NCBI GenBank assembly: GCA_026397725.1
Contig: JAPLUI010000537.1
Coordinates: forward strand, 1 to 64,000
DNA length: 64,000 nucleotides
DNA from: Verrucomicrobiota bacterium
Lineage (GTDB): Bacteria > Verrucomicrobiota > Verrucomicrobiia > Verrucomicrobiales > Akkermansiaceae
Direction of reading: 5' to 3'
Part shown: in pieces, positions 1-7,956 of the stretch
Layout of the letters: each line of letters starts with the position of its first letter
Position numbering within the stretch: position 1 is the stretch's first letter
Notes under the pieces: model-generated
What the model saw: the letters and a program-made list of their open reading frames with translations, nothing else
Database searches by the model: none
Told to the model about the DNA's origin: nothing
Translations under genes and position numbers: made by a program

Positions 1-246
1 AAACAGGAACTCGCCGTGAATGATCATCGCGCGTCGGCACCGTTGCGCGATGGCAAACAGCGGCTCACCCTCTACTGCGACCGGACGGGACTGGAAGTCT
101 TTGCGAGCGACGGCCTGACCTACATGCCGATGCCGTTCCAGCCGAAAGCCGACGATCTCACGGTCGGAGTTCAGGCCAGAGGCGGTAGCGCGAAAATCAA
201 TTCGCTCAGGGTTTACGAACTCAAGTCCGCGTGGCAAACACACTAA
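1..246 (+). CDS. GH32 family fructan hydrolase, C-terminal end (5' truncated by window)
   Basis: Only the last 81 residues are inside the window; the frame is open to base 1, so the GTG at 16 is internal rather than a start. The visible part matches the C-terminal beta-sandwich of GH32 enzymes: a stretch around LEVFASDG (the usual 'VEVFANDG' strand), then GVQARGGSAKINSLRVYEL, and a final KSAWQ, which closely resembles the ends of the other GH32 proteins here (MKSAWNPQ at 4705, MQSIWKK at 51643). The catalytic propeller lies outside the window. It is followed after 37 bases by a sugar transporter on the same strand, consistent with a fructan-use operon. Family is clear, substrate (levan, inulin or sucrose) cannot be told. 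Confidence 0.85.
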   Translation, partial: KQELAVNDHRASAPLRDGKQRLTLYCDRTGLEVFASDGLTYMPMPFQPKADDLTVGVQARGGSAKINSLRVYELKSAWQTH

Positions 247-283
247 AACAGTTGCTTGAACTCCCATACAAACACCATCACAC

Positions 284-1855
284 ATGAATGCCCGCATCTT
301 CTACTGGTCCATCACCTCGGCGCTGGCCGGGTTCCTGTTCGGATTCGACACCGTCGTCATCTCGGGTGCAGAACAGAAAATCCAATCGCTTTGGAATCTC
401 AGCCCCGGCCTGCACGGCATGGCGATGGCCGCGGCGCTTTACGGGACGGTGCTCGGCTCGCTGCTGGGCGGCGTGCCCACCGACCGGTTGGGCCGCAAGA
501 CCACCCTGACCTTCATCGGCGTGCTTTACATCATTTCGGCGCTCGGCTGCGGTTACGCCTGGGATGTGACCTCGTTCGTGATCGCGCGCTTCATTGGCGG
601 CCTGGGCATCGGCATCTCCACCGTGGCCGCGCCGCTTTACATCTCGGAAATCGCGCCGCCGGCTTATCGCGGCCGGCTCGCGGGCATGTTCCAGTTCAAC
701 ATCGTCTTCGGTATCCTCGTCGCGTTCGCTTCAAACGCCGCGCTGGCCGGCATCGGCGAGAATGCCTGGCGCTGGATGCTGGGCGTGGCGGCGTTTCCGT
801 CGCTCCTCTACACCGTGATGTGCTTTGCCCTGCCCGAAAGCCCGCGCTGGCTGATCGGACGCAAAGGCGACCGTGCCGAAGGCTTGAAGGTGCTCAAGCT
901 CATCGAACCCGCAGCCACTCCGGCCCAACTCGAAGCCCATGCGGATGAAATCCTCGCCGCTTCCTCGGAACGCGTGGTCTCCTCGCATTTCTGGACGTGG
1001 AAGCTGCGCATTCCGATGCTGCTGGCCTTTCTCATCGCTTTCTTCAATCAGCTTTCCGGCATCAACGCCATCCTCTATTTCGCGCCGCGCATTTTCGGCC
1101 TAACGGGCAGTGAAAATGCCCTGGCTCAATCGGTGGGAATTGGGTTCACCAATCTGGTTTTCACCTTTGTCGGCTTGTGGCTGATTGACCGGCTGGGACG
1201 GCGCACCCTGCTCTTCATCGGCTCTGTTGGTTACATCCTCTCGCTGGGACTGTGCGCGATGGCGTTCTTCACCTGGGCTCCGCAGTTCAAAGCCGCGTCC
1301 GCCGCCGTGGACGTCAAGGCCGCCGTGGACAGTCTCAGCAAGGCGAATCCCGCCCGCGTCGCCGCGCTGACGGGGGAATTGGAAAAGAAGAAGAGGAGTC
1401 TCATCGCGGCCACCGCGGTCGCCGCCTCTGGCACTCAGCCTGTGGAATTTCCCGCAGCCGCGAACCTGAACTCAGTGAAGACCACCGCGGACGCTGCCTT
1501 GCAGCAGGCATCCAAGGCCGCTGGCTCTGGCGGGTTGACGGTGCTCATCTGCATCTTTGCCTTCATCGCGTCGCACGCGGTCGGCCAGGGCGCGGTCATC
1601 TGGGTGTTCATCTCGGAGATCTTCCCCAATCGCCATCGCGCGGAGGGGCAGGCGCTGGGCAGCGCCACGCATTGGGTCTTCGCCGCGCTGCTGACGACGT
1701 TCTTCCCGCTGATGATGACCGCATTCGCGCCCGGTTACGTGTTTTGCATCTTCTGCGGGATGATGGTCCTGCAACTCGTATGGGTGAAAACCATGGTGCC
1801 CGAAACCAAAGGCGTGCCGTTGGAGCAAATGCAAAAGCGTCTCGGCATCGAATAG
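284..1855 (+). CDS. MFS transporter, sugar porter (SP) family
   Basis: An inner-membrane proton-coupled sugar importer of 523 residues. Diagnostic SP-family signatures are present: FGFDTVVISGA in TM1, DRLGRKT near residue 67, PESPRW near 184, QLSGINAILYF in TM7, a second DRLGRR, and PETKG close to the C-terminus. It sits between GH32 genes on the same strand, so fructose or a short fructo-oligosaccharide is the likely cargo, by context only. An unusual point is a hydrophilic, Ala/Lys/Glu-rich insert of roughly 85 residues (about 333-417) between TM9 and TM10, where most family members have a short loop. The start at 284 places MNARIFYW directly before TM1, as expected. Confidence 0.9.
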   Translation: MNARIFYWSITSALAGFLFGFDTVVISGAEQKIQSLWNLSPGLHGMAMAAALYGTVLGSLLGGVPTDRLGRKTTLTFIGVLYIISALGCGYAWDVTSFVIARFIGGLGIGISTVAAPLYISEIAPPAYRGRLAGMFQFNIVFGILVAFASNAALAGIGENAWRWMLGVAAFPSLLYTVMCFALPESPRWLIGRKGDRAEGLKVLKLIEPAATPAQLEAHADEILAASSERVVSSHFWTWKLRIPMLLAFLIAFFNQLSGINAILYFAPRIFGLTGSENALAQSVGIGFTNLVFTFVGLWLIDRLGRRTLLFIGSVGYILSLGLCAMAFFTWAPQFKAASAAVDVKAAVDSLSKANPARVAALTGELEKKKRSLIAATAVAASGTQPVEFPAAANLNSVKTTADAALQQASKAAGSGGLTVLICIFAFIASHAVGQGAVIWVFISEIFPNRHRAEGQALGSATHWVFAALLTTFFPLMMTAFAPGYVFCIFCGMMVLQLVWVKTMVPETKGVPLEQMQKRLGIE

Positions 1856-1893
1856 CAAGTCTTTCATCCCCGTCAACTCTGCAAGTAAAAGAT

Positions 1894-2427
1894 ATGAAAT
1901 CACCTGTCTATCACCTTCTTCACGCCCTTCTCTCGGCAATGATTCTGCCCTCGGCACTCTCGGGAGCGGACGCGCCCAAGGTTCCCGCTCAGGCAGTCGC
2001 CGTCGCGCCCAGTGGTGGCGAAGAGCTCACGAAATCCGCACGCGAAGCGAAGGCGAAACAGATTGAGGAGAAGATCGGCCGCGAGGGGTTGACGCTGGCT
2101 GACCAGATTCGCGGCACGCGCGAGTTACGCCAGCGCCTCTGGAACGATCCGCAGCGGCCACGCTATCACCTGACGTCCGATTGGGGAACAAGCGTGGTGA
2201 AGGAGCAGGCCGCGCCGTTTGAGTTGCTGCCGGGCGAGCCGCTGCGGCTGCGGGTGTTTCTTGACCGCTCGGTGCTGGAGGTCTATGCCAACGGGCGGCA
2301 GTGCATCACCCAACGCATCTACCCGTCGCGAGCCGACAGTCTCGGCGTCGCGCTTATCACCCGCGGCGGCAGCGTGAAGGTGAAATCACTTGACGCGTGG
2401 GACATCAGCCCCGTAAACTCCTGGTGA
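1894..2427 (+). CDS. GH32-derived protein lacking the whole catalytic domain (in-frame deletion relic)
   Basis: A 177-residue ORF with a signal peptide (MKSPVYHLLHALLSAMILPS) and an Ala/Lys/Glu-rich linker. It then has the short segment that normally precedes the GH32 propeller (RELRQRLWNDPQRPRYHLT) and continues without a break into the GH32 C-terminal beta-sandwich (LRLRVFLDRSVLEVYANG). The NDPNG, RDP and EC motifs that carry the catalytic residues are all missing, so hydrolase activity is not expected. The join, near residue 98, is in frame and both flanks are well preserved, so the deletion looks recent, or the remaining sandwich may still bind fructan. It lies between the transporter and an intact GH32 gene. 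An assembly error that dropped about 1 kb is an alternative. Confidence 0.7.
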   Translation: MKSPVYHLLHALLSAMILPSALSGADAPKVPAQAVAVAPSGGEELTKSAREAKAKQIEEKIGREGLTLADQIRGTRELRQRLWNDPQRPRYHLTSDWGTSVVKEQAAPFELLPGEPLRLRVFLDRSVLEVYANGRQCITQRIYPSRADSLGVALITRGGSVKVKSLDAWDISPVNSW

Positions 2428-2512
2428 GCCCGTGAAACTACTGAATTACAGATCATTCAGACCGATGAAACCAAGACCTCCTCAACTGACAACCCGTGCC
2501 TATAGAGAAACC

Positions 2513-4705
2513 ATGAACATGAAAACACAGCTAACAACCACCCTCCTTTGCCTCGCCACCCTGGTCGCGCCCACCTTGCGTGCTGCGGACGACATCCTCA
2601 TCGCCGACTTCGAAGGCACGAACTACGGCAACTGGAAAGTGACGGGCGAGGCCTTTGGTCCCGGCCCGGCGCGTGGCACGTTGTCGGGACAGATGAACGT
2701 GGCCGGCTTCAAGGGCAAGGGCCTCGTCAACTCGTTCTTCAAGGGCGATGGCACGACGGGCACGCTCACCTCGCCGGAGATCACCATCGAGCGGGACTTC
2801 CTCACGTTCCTCATCGGCGGCGGCGGCCACAAGGGCAAGACGTGCATGAACCTGCTCGTCAATGGCGAGGTCGTCATCTCCGCCACCGGCCCCAACACCG
2901 AACCGGGCGGCAGCGAGTTCCTCAACTGGGAAAACTGGGACGTGAAGAAATACAAAGGCAGGAAGGCCGTGCTCCAGATTGTTGATGAGGCGTCAGGCGG
3001 CTGGGGCCACATCAACGTTGACCACATCGCGCAGAGCGACACGCCGGCGAAGAAGGTTGCCGGGCCGCCCCAGCGTGGCGGGCAGACTCCGCAATTGAAG
3101 AACGCCCGAGAGTTGGCCATCACCGGCAAGTATCTTCTCTTCCCCGTTTCGAACAACGGGCAGCGCGGTCGAATGACGATCAACGTCGGCGACCAACTGG
3201 TTCACAATATCGAGTGCGATTTTCCTGCCAGCACGGACGCCGTTGATTGGTGGGGCTGGCTCGACATGTCGGAATACCTCGGCAAGACCGCGCAGATCAC
3301 GGCGGGCGCGGCGGTGGAGATTTGCGCCATGATCGAATCCGCCAACGAGATTCGTCACCTCCAACCGCTTTACGACGAGGCGCTGCGCCCCCAATTCCAT
3401 TTCAGCCAGATACGCGGCTGGAACAATGACCCGAACGGGATGTGTTACTACGATGGCGAATACCACTTCTTTTGGCAGAGCAATCCAGGCGGACGGAACT
3501 GGGCCAACATGTATTGGGGTCATGCCACCAGTCCTGACATGGTTCACTGGACCGAGCAGGTCCACGCGTTGCGGCCCTTCGGCGGGAGCGTCTCGAACCG
3601 CCACCCGTCCATGGCCGACGCCTCGTGCTTTTCGGGCAGTGGGAATGTTGATCTGCTTAACACCGCCGGCTGGCAGAAAGGCAACGAGAAGACGATGGTC
3701 ATCGCCTTCACCGACACCGGCTGCGGCGAGTCCATCGCCTACTCGACCGATCATGGCAAGTCGTGGACCTATTACGAAGGCAATCCCGTCATCAAGCACG
3801 GGGGCCGCGATCCGAAACTGATGTGGTATGCGCCGGGCCAGCACTGGGTCATCGCTCTTTACGACGAGCGTGCCCCTTACGGCCAGAACATCTCCATCTA
3901 CATCAGCAAGGACCTCAAGACGTGGGAATATACCAGCAGCCTTCCCGGCTTCTTTGAATGCGCGGAGATCTTCGAACTGCCGGTGGACGGCGACCTGGCG
4001 AAAAAGAAGTGGGTGATCTTCGCCGCCGACGCCCGTTACGCGTTCGGGAGTTTCGATGGTAAGAAGTTCACGCCCGAACACGAAGGCAAGCACCAAGTCC
4101 ACTGGGGTGCCTACTACGCATCGCAGTGCTTCAGCGGCAGCCCTGACGGACGCGTGGTGCAGATCGGCTGGGCGCGCATCGACATGCCTGCCATGCCGTT
4201 CAACCAGACCTTCACCGTACCCACGAGCTTGACGCTGCATACCACTGACGACGGCATCCGCATGTTCGCCACGCCGATCAAGGAACTTGAGCAACTGCGC
4301 AAGCCGAACCCCAAGACGGCGGCGAACAAGGAACTCACGACCGAGGCGCCGACGGTCGAGTTCGAGGTTGCGGACCAACTCTTCGACATCGTGGCCACCG
4401 TGAAGAAGGGCACCGCGTCGCAAGCCATCCTGCGCTTCGGCGACAACGCGGTGACGTATCACTTCGCCACCCAAAAGCTCGATGAAATGCCGCTGAAGCT
4501 GAAGGATGACAAAGTCACGTTCCGCGTCCTGGTGGATCGTCCGATGGTTGAAGTGGTTGGCGGCGGAGGTGCTTGCTACAAGACCAGCGCCCGCCGCGAC
4601 ATGGGCAAGCCCTTGGGCAAGGTCTCCCTGACCGCCCAAGGTGGCTCGCTCACCATCGAGTCGTTCACGGCGCACGAAATGAAGTCGGCGTGGAATCCGC
4701 AGTAG
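2513..4705 (+). CDS. GH32 levanase-like exo-fructosidase with N-terminal DUF4980-type domain
   Basis: A secreted beta-fructosidase expected to release fructose from levan or inulin. With the start at 2513 (MNMKTQLTT) there is a clean signal peptide ending near LRAADD; earlier in-frame ATGs add charged residues ahead of it. Residues about 28-290 resemble the DUF4980 module of Bacteroidetes levanases (ADFEGTNYGNWKVTGEAFG). The five-bladed propeller follows with the nucleophile in WNNDPNG (Asp306), the stabiliser in GRDPK (Asp433) and the acid/base in FECAE (Glu482), all intact. The C-terminal sandwich ends in MKSAWNPQ. Its length of about 730 residues suits this two-module type. It closes the + strand fructan group and faces a convergent PEP-CTERM gene. 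Confidence 0.93.
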   Translation: MNMKTQLTTTLLCLATLVAPTLRAADDILIADFEGTNYGNWKVTGEAFGPGPARGTLSGQMNVAGFKGKGLVNSFFKGDGTTGTLTSPEITIERDFLTFLIGGGGHKGKTCMNLLVNGEVVISATGPNTEPGGSEFLNWENWDVKKYKGRKAVLQIVDEASGGWGHINVDHIAQSDTPAKKVAGPPQRGGQTPQLKNARELAITGKYLLFPVSNNGQRGRMTINVGDQLVHNIECDFPASTDAVDWWGWLDMSEYLGKTAQITAGAAVEICAMIESANEIRHLQPLYDEALRPQFHFSQIRGWNNDPNGMCYYDGEYHFFWQSNPGGRNWANMYWGHATSPDMVHWTEQVHALRPFGGSVSNRHPSMADASCFSGSGNVDLLNTAGWQKGNEKTMVIAFTDTGCGESIAYSTDHGKSWTYYEGNPVIKHGGRDPKLMWYAPGQHWVIALYDERAPYGQNISIYISKDLKTWEYTSSLPGFFECAEIFELPVDGDLAKKKWVIFAADARYAFGSFDGKKFTPEHEGKHQVHWGAYYASQCFSGSPDGRVVQIGWARIDMPAMPFNQTFTVPTSLTLHTTDDGIRMFATPIKELEQLRKPNPKTAANKELTTEAPTVEFEVADQLFDIVATVKKGTASQAILRFGDNAVTYHFATQKLDEMPLKLKDDKVTFRVLVDRPMVEVVGGGGACYKTSARRDMGKPLGKVSLTAQGGSLTIESFTAHEMKSAWNPQ

Positions 4706-4743
4706 AGCGTAACAAGGCCAAGACGATTGACCGGATTGAGAAC

Positions 4744-5538
4744 TCAGGCCACGCGGCGGCGGCGGATGGCAAGCAGCCCGGCACCGAGACCGAAAATGGC
4801 GAGCGTCGCGGGCTCAGGGATCTGGTCGGCGCTGAGGTAGTTGTCAAAGACTGCGGTGGCGGTCTGGTTGCCGAGAGCGGAGCCGTCATAGACGATGAGG
4901 CCGTTGTTGCCGCTGGCGTAGGTGGCATCAACCGCGTTGATGGTGGAAATCGGATTGACGAGATCGTTGAGGTTGAAAAGTTGGGCCGCGAGCGCGGAGC
5001 CGTTGCCACTAAAGGTGAGGCGGTAGTTGGCGTTGGCGTCCAGGTTGAAGCTATTGTCAGCGATGAGGAGGGTCAGTGTTTCATTCGTGTTTCTGCTGAG
5101 GTAAAAGTCGCCGTCGGCATCGAGGTTGAGGAGGTAGCCGTCGGTGGTGCCGAGGCCGAAATCGCTGGAGCGGGCAAGGAGGCCCATGACCATGCTGGTT
5201 CTACTTTCGTCCCAGTCAGTGAGGTCGGCCTGCATGTAGAAGGTGGTGTAGGTTGCGTCGAGGCGGACGCTGCCGGCGCGGCCGGGGCCGAGCACGCCAG
5301 GATTCGGTGATGCTGGGGCTTTGATTTCATATCCGAGGGTGCTGGAACCAGGATCGGGGTTGCGGAAGGTGTATTGCCCACCGGCACCGTAGGGGCTGAG
5401 GGGAGAGAGTCGGGTCCAGCCGACGTCGTTGCCGTCGGTGAAGTCGTCGGTGATGGTGATGGCGGCGGAGGCACCGGCGGCGGCGGCGGCCGTGAAGATG
5501 AGAGCGGCGAAGAGTGTCCGGTTGCGGGTTGTTCTCAT
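4744..5538 (-). CDS. PEP-CTERM sorting domain protein
   Basis: An exported, probably exosortase-processed surface protein of 264 residues. It has an N-terminal signal peptide (TLFAALIFTAAAAAGASA), a beta-rich middle with a laminin-G/concanavalin-like pattern of strands (DGYLLNLDADGDFYLSR), and a textbook PEP-CTERM tail: IPEPATLAIFGLGAGLLA followed by a basic cluster IRRRR. The C-terminal tripartite signal (PEP, hydrophobic helix, Arg patch) is decisive for the sorting class; the function of the body is unknown. It is the only - strand gene in the first 21 kb and is divergent from the Tat-exported lyase at 5749. No exosortase gene lies in the window. Confidence 0.9.
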   Translation of the reverse strand: MRTTRNRTLFAALIFTAAAAAGASAAITITDDFTDGNDVGWTRLSPLSPYGAGGQYTFRNPDPGSSTLGYEIKAPASPNPGVLGPGRAGSVRLDATYTTFYMQADLTDWDESRTSMVMGLLARSSDFGLGTTDGYLLNLDADGDFYLSRNTNETLTLLIADNSFNLDANANYRLTFSGNGSALAAQLFNLNDLVNPISTINAVDATYASGNNGLIVYDGSALGNQTATAVFDNYLSADQIPEPATLAIFGLGAGLLAIRRRRVA

Positions 5539-5748
5539 GGCGGTGGTGGTGTTGCTGACTTGGTGTGCTGTGCTACGGGCTCAGTTCAGCCCAAATTTTC
5601 GATCCAGGGAAGAACAATCTGACTTTCACTGTTAAACTGGGGGTGAAATGCCATTCGAGGCTTCATCCTGACCGCCATCAAGCCCGGATTAACAGCGTAA
5701 GTTACTTTCTGCTTCCGGATCAGTTGGCACGAAGGCAGCTTACGGGCT
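5539..5748. promoter_or_regulatory. Divergent intergenic region between PEP-CTERM and lyase genes
   Basis: About 210 bases separate two divergent genes, so promoters for both must lie here. The complementary heptamers CTGTTAA (about 5629) and TTAACAG (about 5691) flank its centre and could be operator half sites or a weak stem. The region lacks the CTGTCATGACAG palindrome found elsewhere in the window. No firm -35/-10 pair could be assigned. Confidence 0.35.
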
Positions 5749-7944
5749 GTGGTTACTGAACAATCGAATAACACCCACAGTTCACACTCCGGTGCTCCGG
5801 CGCTCCGGCAGCACCAGAGCCGCCGCGACTTCCTGAAAGCCGCCGCCCTGTTAGGATCTGGATTCGCCACTCCGGAATTCTGGGATGACTCGGTTGCCTG
5901 CGCGGCGGAGTCACCCAACGGAAAACTCAACGTCGCGGCGAGCGGGGTGGGGGACCGAGGTTCCGACATCGGTCATGCCGCCGGACAATTTGTTCATCCT
6001 GGGCTGCTTCACGGTCTGCGTGATCTTGAACGGATGAAATCCGCCGTGGCGGCGAGACAGGAACCGATTTTCGGCGGCTACGAGAAGTTTCGCTCCTCCC
6101 CGGCATCGCAGGCGACGTATCGAATGAAAGGCCCGTACGCCGAAGTCGCACGCAGCCCTAACATTCATTTCGCGGATTACGACTCCGATGCGAACGCCGC
6201 GTATCAGTGCGCCATCATGTGGGGCATCACCGGTGACCAAGCGTATGCCGACAAGTCGCAGGAAATCATCCGCGCGTGGTCCGGGAGGCTGCAGGTGATC
6301 AGCGGAGTGGACGCCATCTTGATGGCGGGACTCGGCCCGTTCAAGATGGTCAACGCGGCGGAGATTATGCGTCACACCGGTGCGGGTTGGCGGGAGGCGG
6401 ACATGGTCCAGAGTGAACGGCATTTCCGCGAAGTCATTTATCCGGTCATTCAGGATTTCGCGCCGTTTGCCAACGGCAACTGGGACACGGCGGCATTGAA
6501 GACGATGATGACAATTGCTGTTTACTGCAATGACCGCCCGATGCTGGAGCGTGCGTTACGTTACTATGTCAACGGTCACGGCGACGGCCGGCTCACGCAT
6601 TACATTATCAATGAGACCGGCCAATGCCAGGAAAGCGGACGCGACCAAGGCCACGCGCAACTCGGGTTGGCACATCTCGGTGATTGTTGTGAGATCGCAT
6701 GGCATCAGGGCCTCGACCTCTATGGCTATGCCGAGAGTTTGCTGCTGAAGGGGTTTGAGTACACCGCCAAATATAACCTCGGTGAAACGGTGCCGTTCGT
6801 CGAGACACTGGATAGGACGGGAAAATATCATCATTCAAGGATAGCCGAACAGGGGCGCGGCAGGCTCCGTGCGGTGTTCGAACAGATCTATAATCATTAC
6901 TCGAAGCGAGTGGGAATGCCCGCGCCATTCACGCAACGCGCCGCGGAGAAGATCCGTCCTGAAGGAGCCGGGACTCCGAGCGCGGATCACGTCGGATTCG
7001 GCACGTTGCTCTTCACGCAAGTTGCCTCAGGAGGCGAAGCCAAAGTCCCGCCGGTTCCGGTGCCGCCTGGTGGAATGATCGGCAGGGGATTGGGAACAGC
7101 AATCAAGCTCACCTGGATCGCAGCAGTGGACGCTAAGCACTACACCGTGAAGCGTGCCGCTGGAGCGGCAGGTTATCAGATGATCGCCACCAATATCGCG
7201 GCGACGAGTTACACCGATACGGCGACCGAAGCCGGCAAGGTTTACCGCTATGTCGTCTCCGCATCGAACGCGGCAGGTGACAGTGCGGATTCGCATCCGA
7301 GTTCGATTTCCGCCGGTCTGCCGGAAGGTTGGGAGCACCAGGATATCGGACCTGTTGCGGTCACAGGGAGCGTCGGCTATGACGGCACCCGGTTCACCAT
7401 TGAAGGAGCCGGCACGGAATTTGGCGGAGCCAGCGATCAGGGGCATTTCGCTTCACATGCGCTGGAGGGCGACGGTTTCATCATGGCCCGATTTGTTCCG
7501 CAGACCAGTTCGCAGTTCTCCAAGTTCGGCCTGATGTGGCGTGACGGCTGCAAGCCGGAGGCGGCGCATGTTTCGTTGCTAGTCGGCTTCGAGCCTGGAC
7601 TAACCGACGAGAAACGGGCTTGGCAGGTCAGCCTGACTACCCGCGATTCCGCCGCCGCCGATACAACGGTCCAGCACGTCGGGAACAAGCTGCCGGAGCC
7701 CGCGGTGACCCATGGTCGGTTGACCGGCTTCCTCTGGTTGAAACTCGAGCGTTCGGGTGACTCCTTTACCGGCTCAGTTTCCCTGGATGGAATATCATGG
7801 ACGCCTGCGGGCATCGCGAAGGTCTCATTGCCAACAAAGGTGCTAGCCGGGCTGCTGGTTTGCTCGCGGCTGGCAGGAATAACCACGACGGTGATGTTTG
7901 ATCACGTCGCGGTCGCACCCACTGGAGAGGTTCCGGGTAAATGA
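5749..7944 (+). CDS. Tat-exported alginate-lyase-family protein with fibronectin III and lectin-like C-terminus
   Basis: A 731-residue secreted protein. SRRDFLK near residues 24-30 followed by a hydrophobic stretch is a Tat signal. Residues about 80-410 match the alginate-lyase (alpha/alpha toroid) family, with FVHPGLLHGLRDLERMK at the start and the core NGNWDTAALKTMMTIAVY and ESGRDQGHAQLGLAHL. A fibronectin III-like module follows (about 430-520) and then a concanavalin-like module (FSKFGLMWRDG). The segment just after the Tat signal, NGKLNVAASGVGDRGSDI, looks like the first strand and glycine loop of Gfo/Idh/MocA oxidoreductases, so the export region seems borrowed from such a gene. The start is a GTG. 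The substrate is a uronic-acid glycan by family; which one is unknown. Confidence 0.8.
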   Translation: MVTEQSNNTHSSHSGAPALRQHQSRRDFLKAAALLGSGFATPEFWDDSVACAAESPNGKLNVAASGVGDRGSDIGHAAGQFVHPGLLHGLRDLERMKSAVAARQEPIFGGYEKFRSSPASQATYRMKGPYAEVARSPNIHFADYDSDANAAYQCAIMWGITGDQAYADKSQEIIRAWSGRLQVISGVDAILMAGLGPFKMVNAAEIMRHTGAGWREADMVQSERHFREVIYPVIQDFAPFANGNWDTAALKTMMTIAVYCNDRPMLERALRYYVNGHGDGRLTHYIINETGQCQESGRDQGHAQLGLAHLGDCCEIAWHQGLDLYGYAESLLLKGFEYTAKYNLGETVPFVETLDRTGKYHHSRIAEQGRGRLRAVFEQIYNHYSKRVGMPAPFTQRAAEKIRPEGAGTPSADHVGFGTLLFTQVASGGEAKVPPVPVPPGGMIGRGLGTAIKLTWIAAVDAKHYTVKRAAGAAGYQMIATNIAATSYTDTATEAGKVYRYVVSASNAAGDSADSHPSSISAGLPEGWEHQDIGPVAVTGSVGYDGTRFTIEGAGTEFGGASDQGHFASHALEGDGFIMARFVPQTSSQFSKFGLMWRDGCKPEAAHVSLLVGFEPGLTDEKRAWQVSLTTRDSAAADTTVQHVGNKLPEPAVTHGRLTGFLWLKLERSGDSFTGSVSLDGISWTPAGIAKVSLPTKVLAGLLVCSRLAGITTTVMFDHVAVAPTGEVPGK

Positions 7945-7956
7945 TCCTTTGAATCC

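Noticed and set aside
2993..4675. 560-codon - strand open frame opposite the levanase-like gene
   Set aside because: Antisense shadow of a GH32 gene with all catalytic motifs on the + strand.
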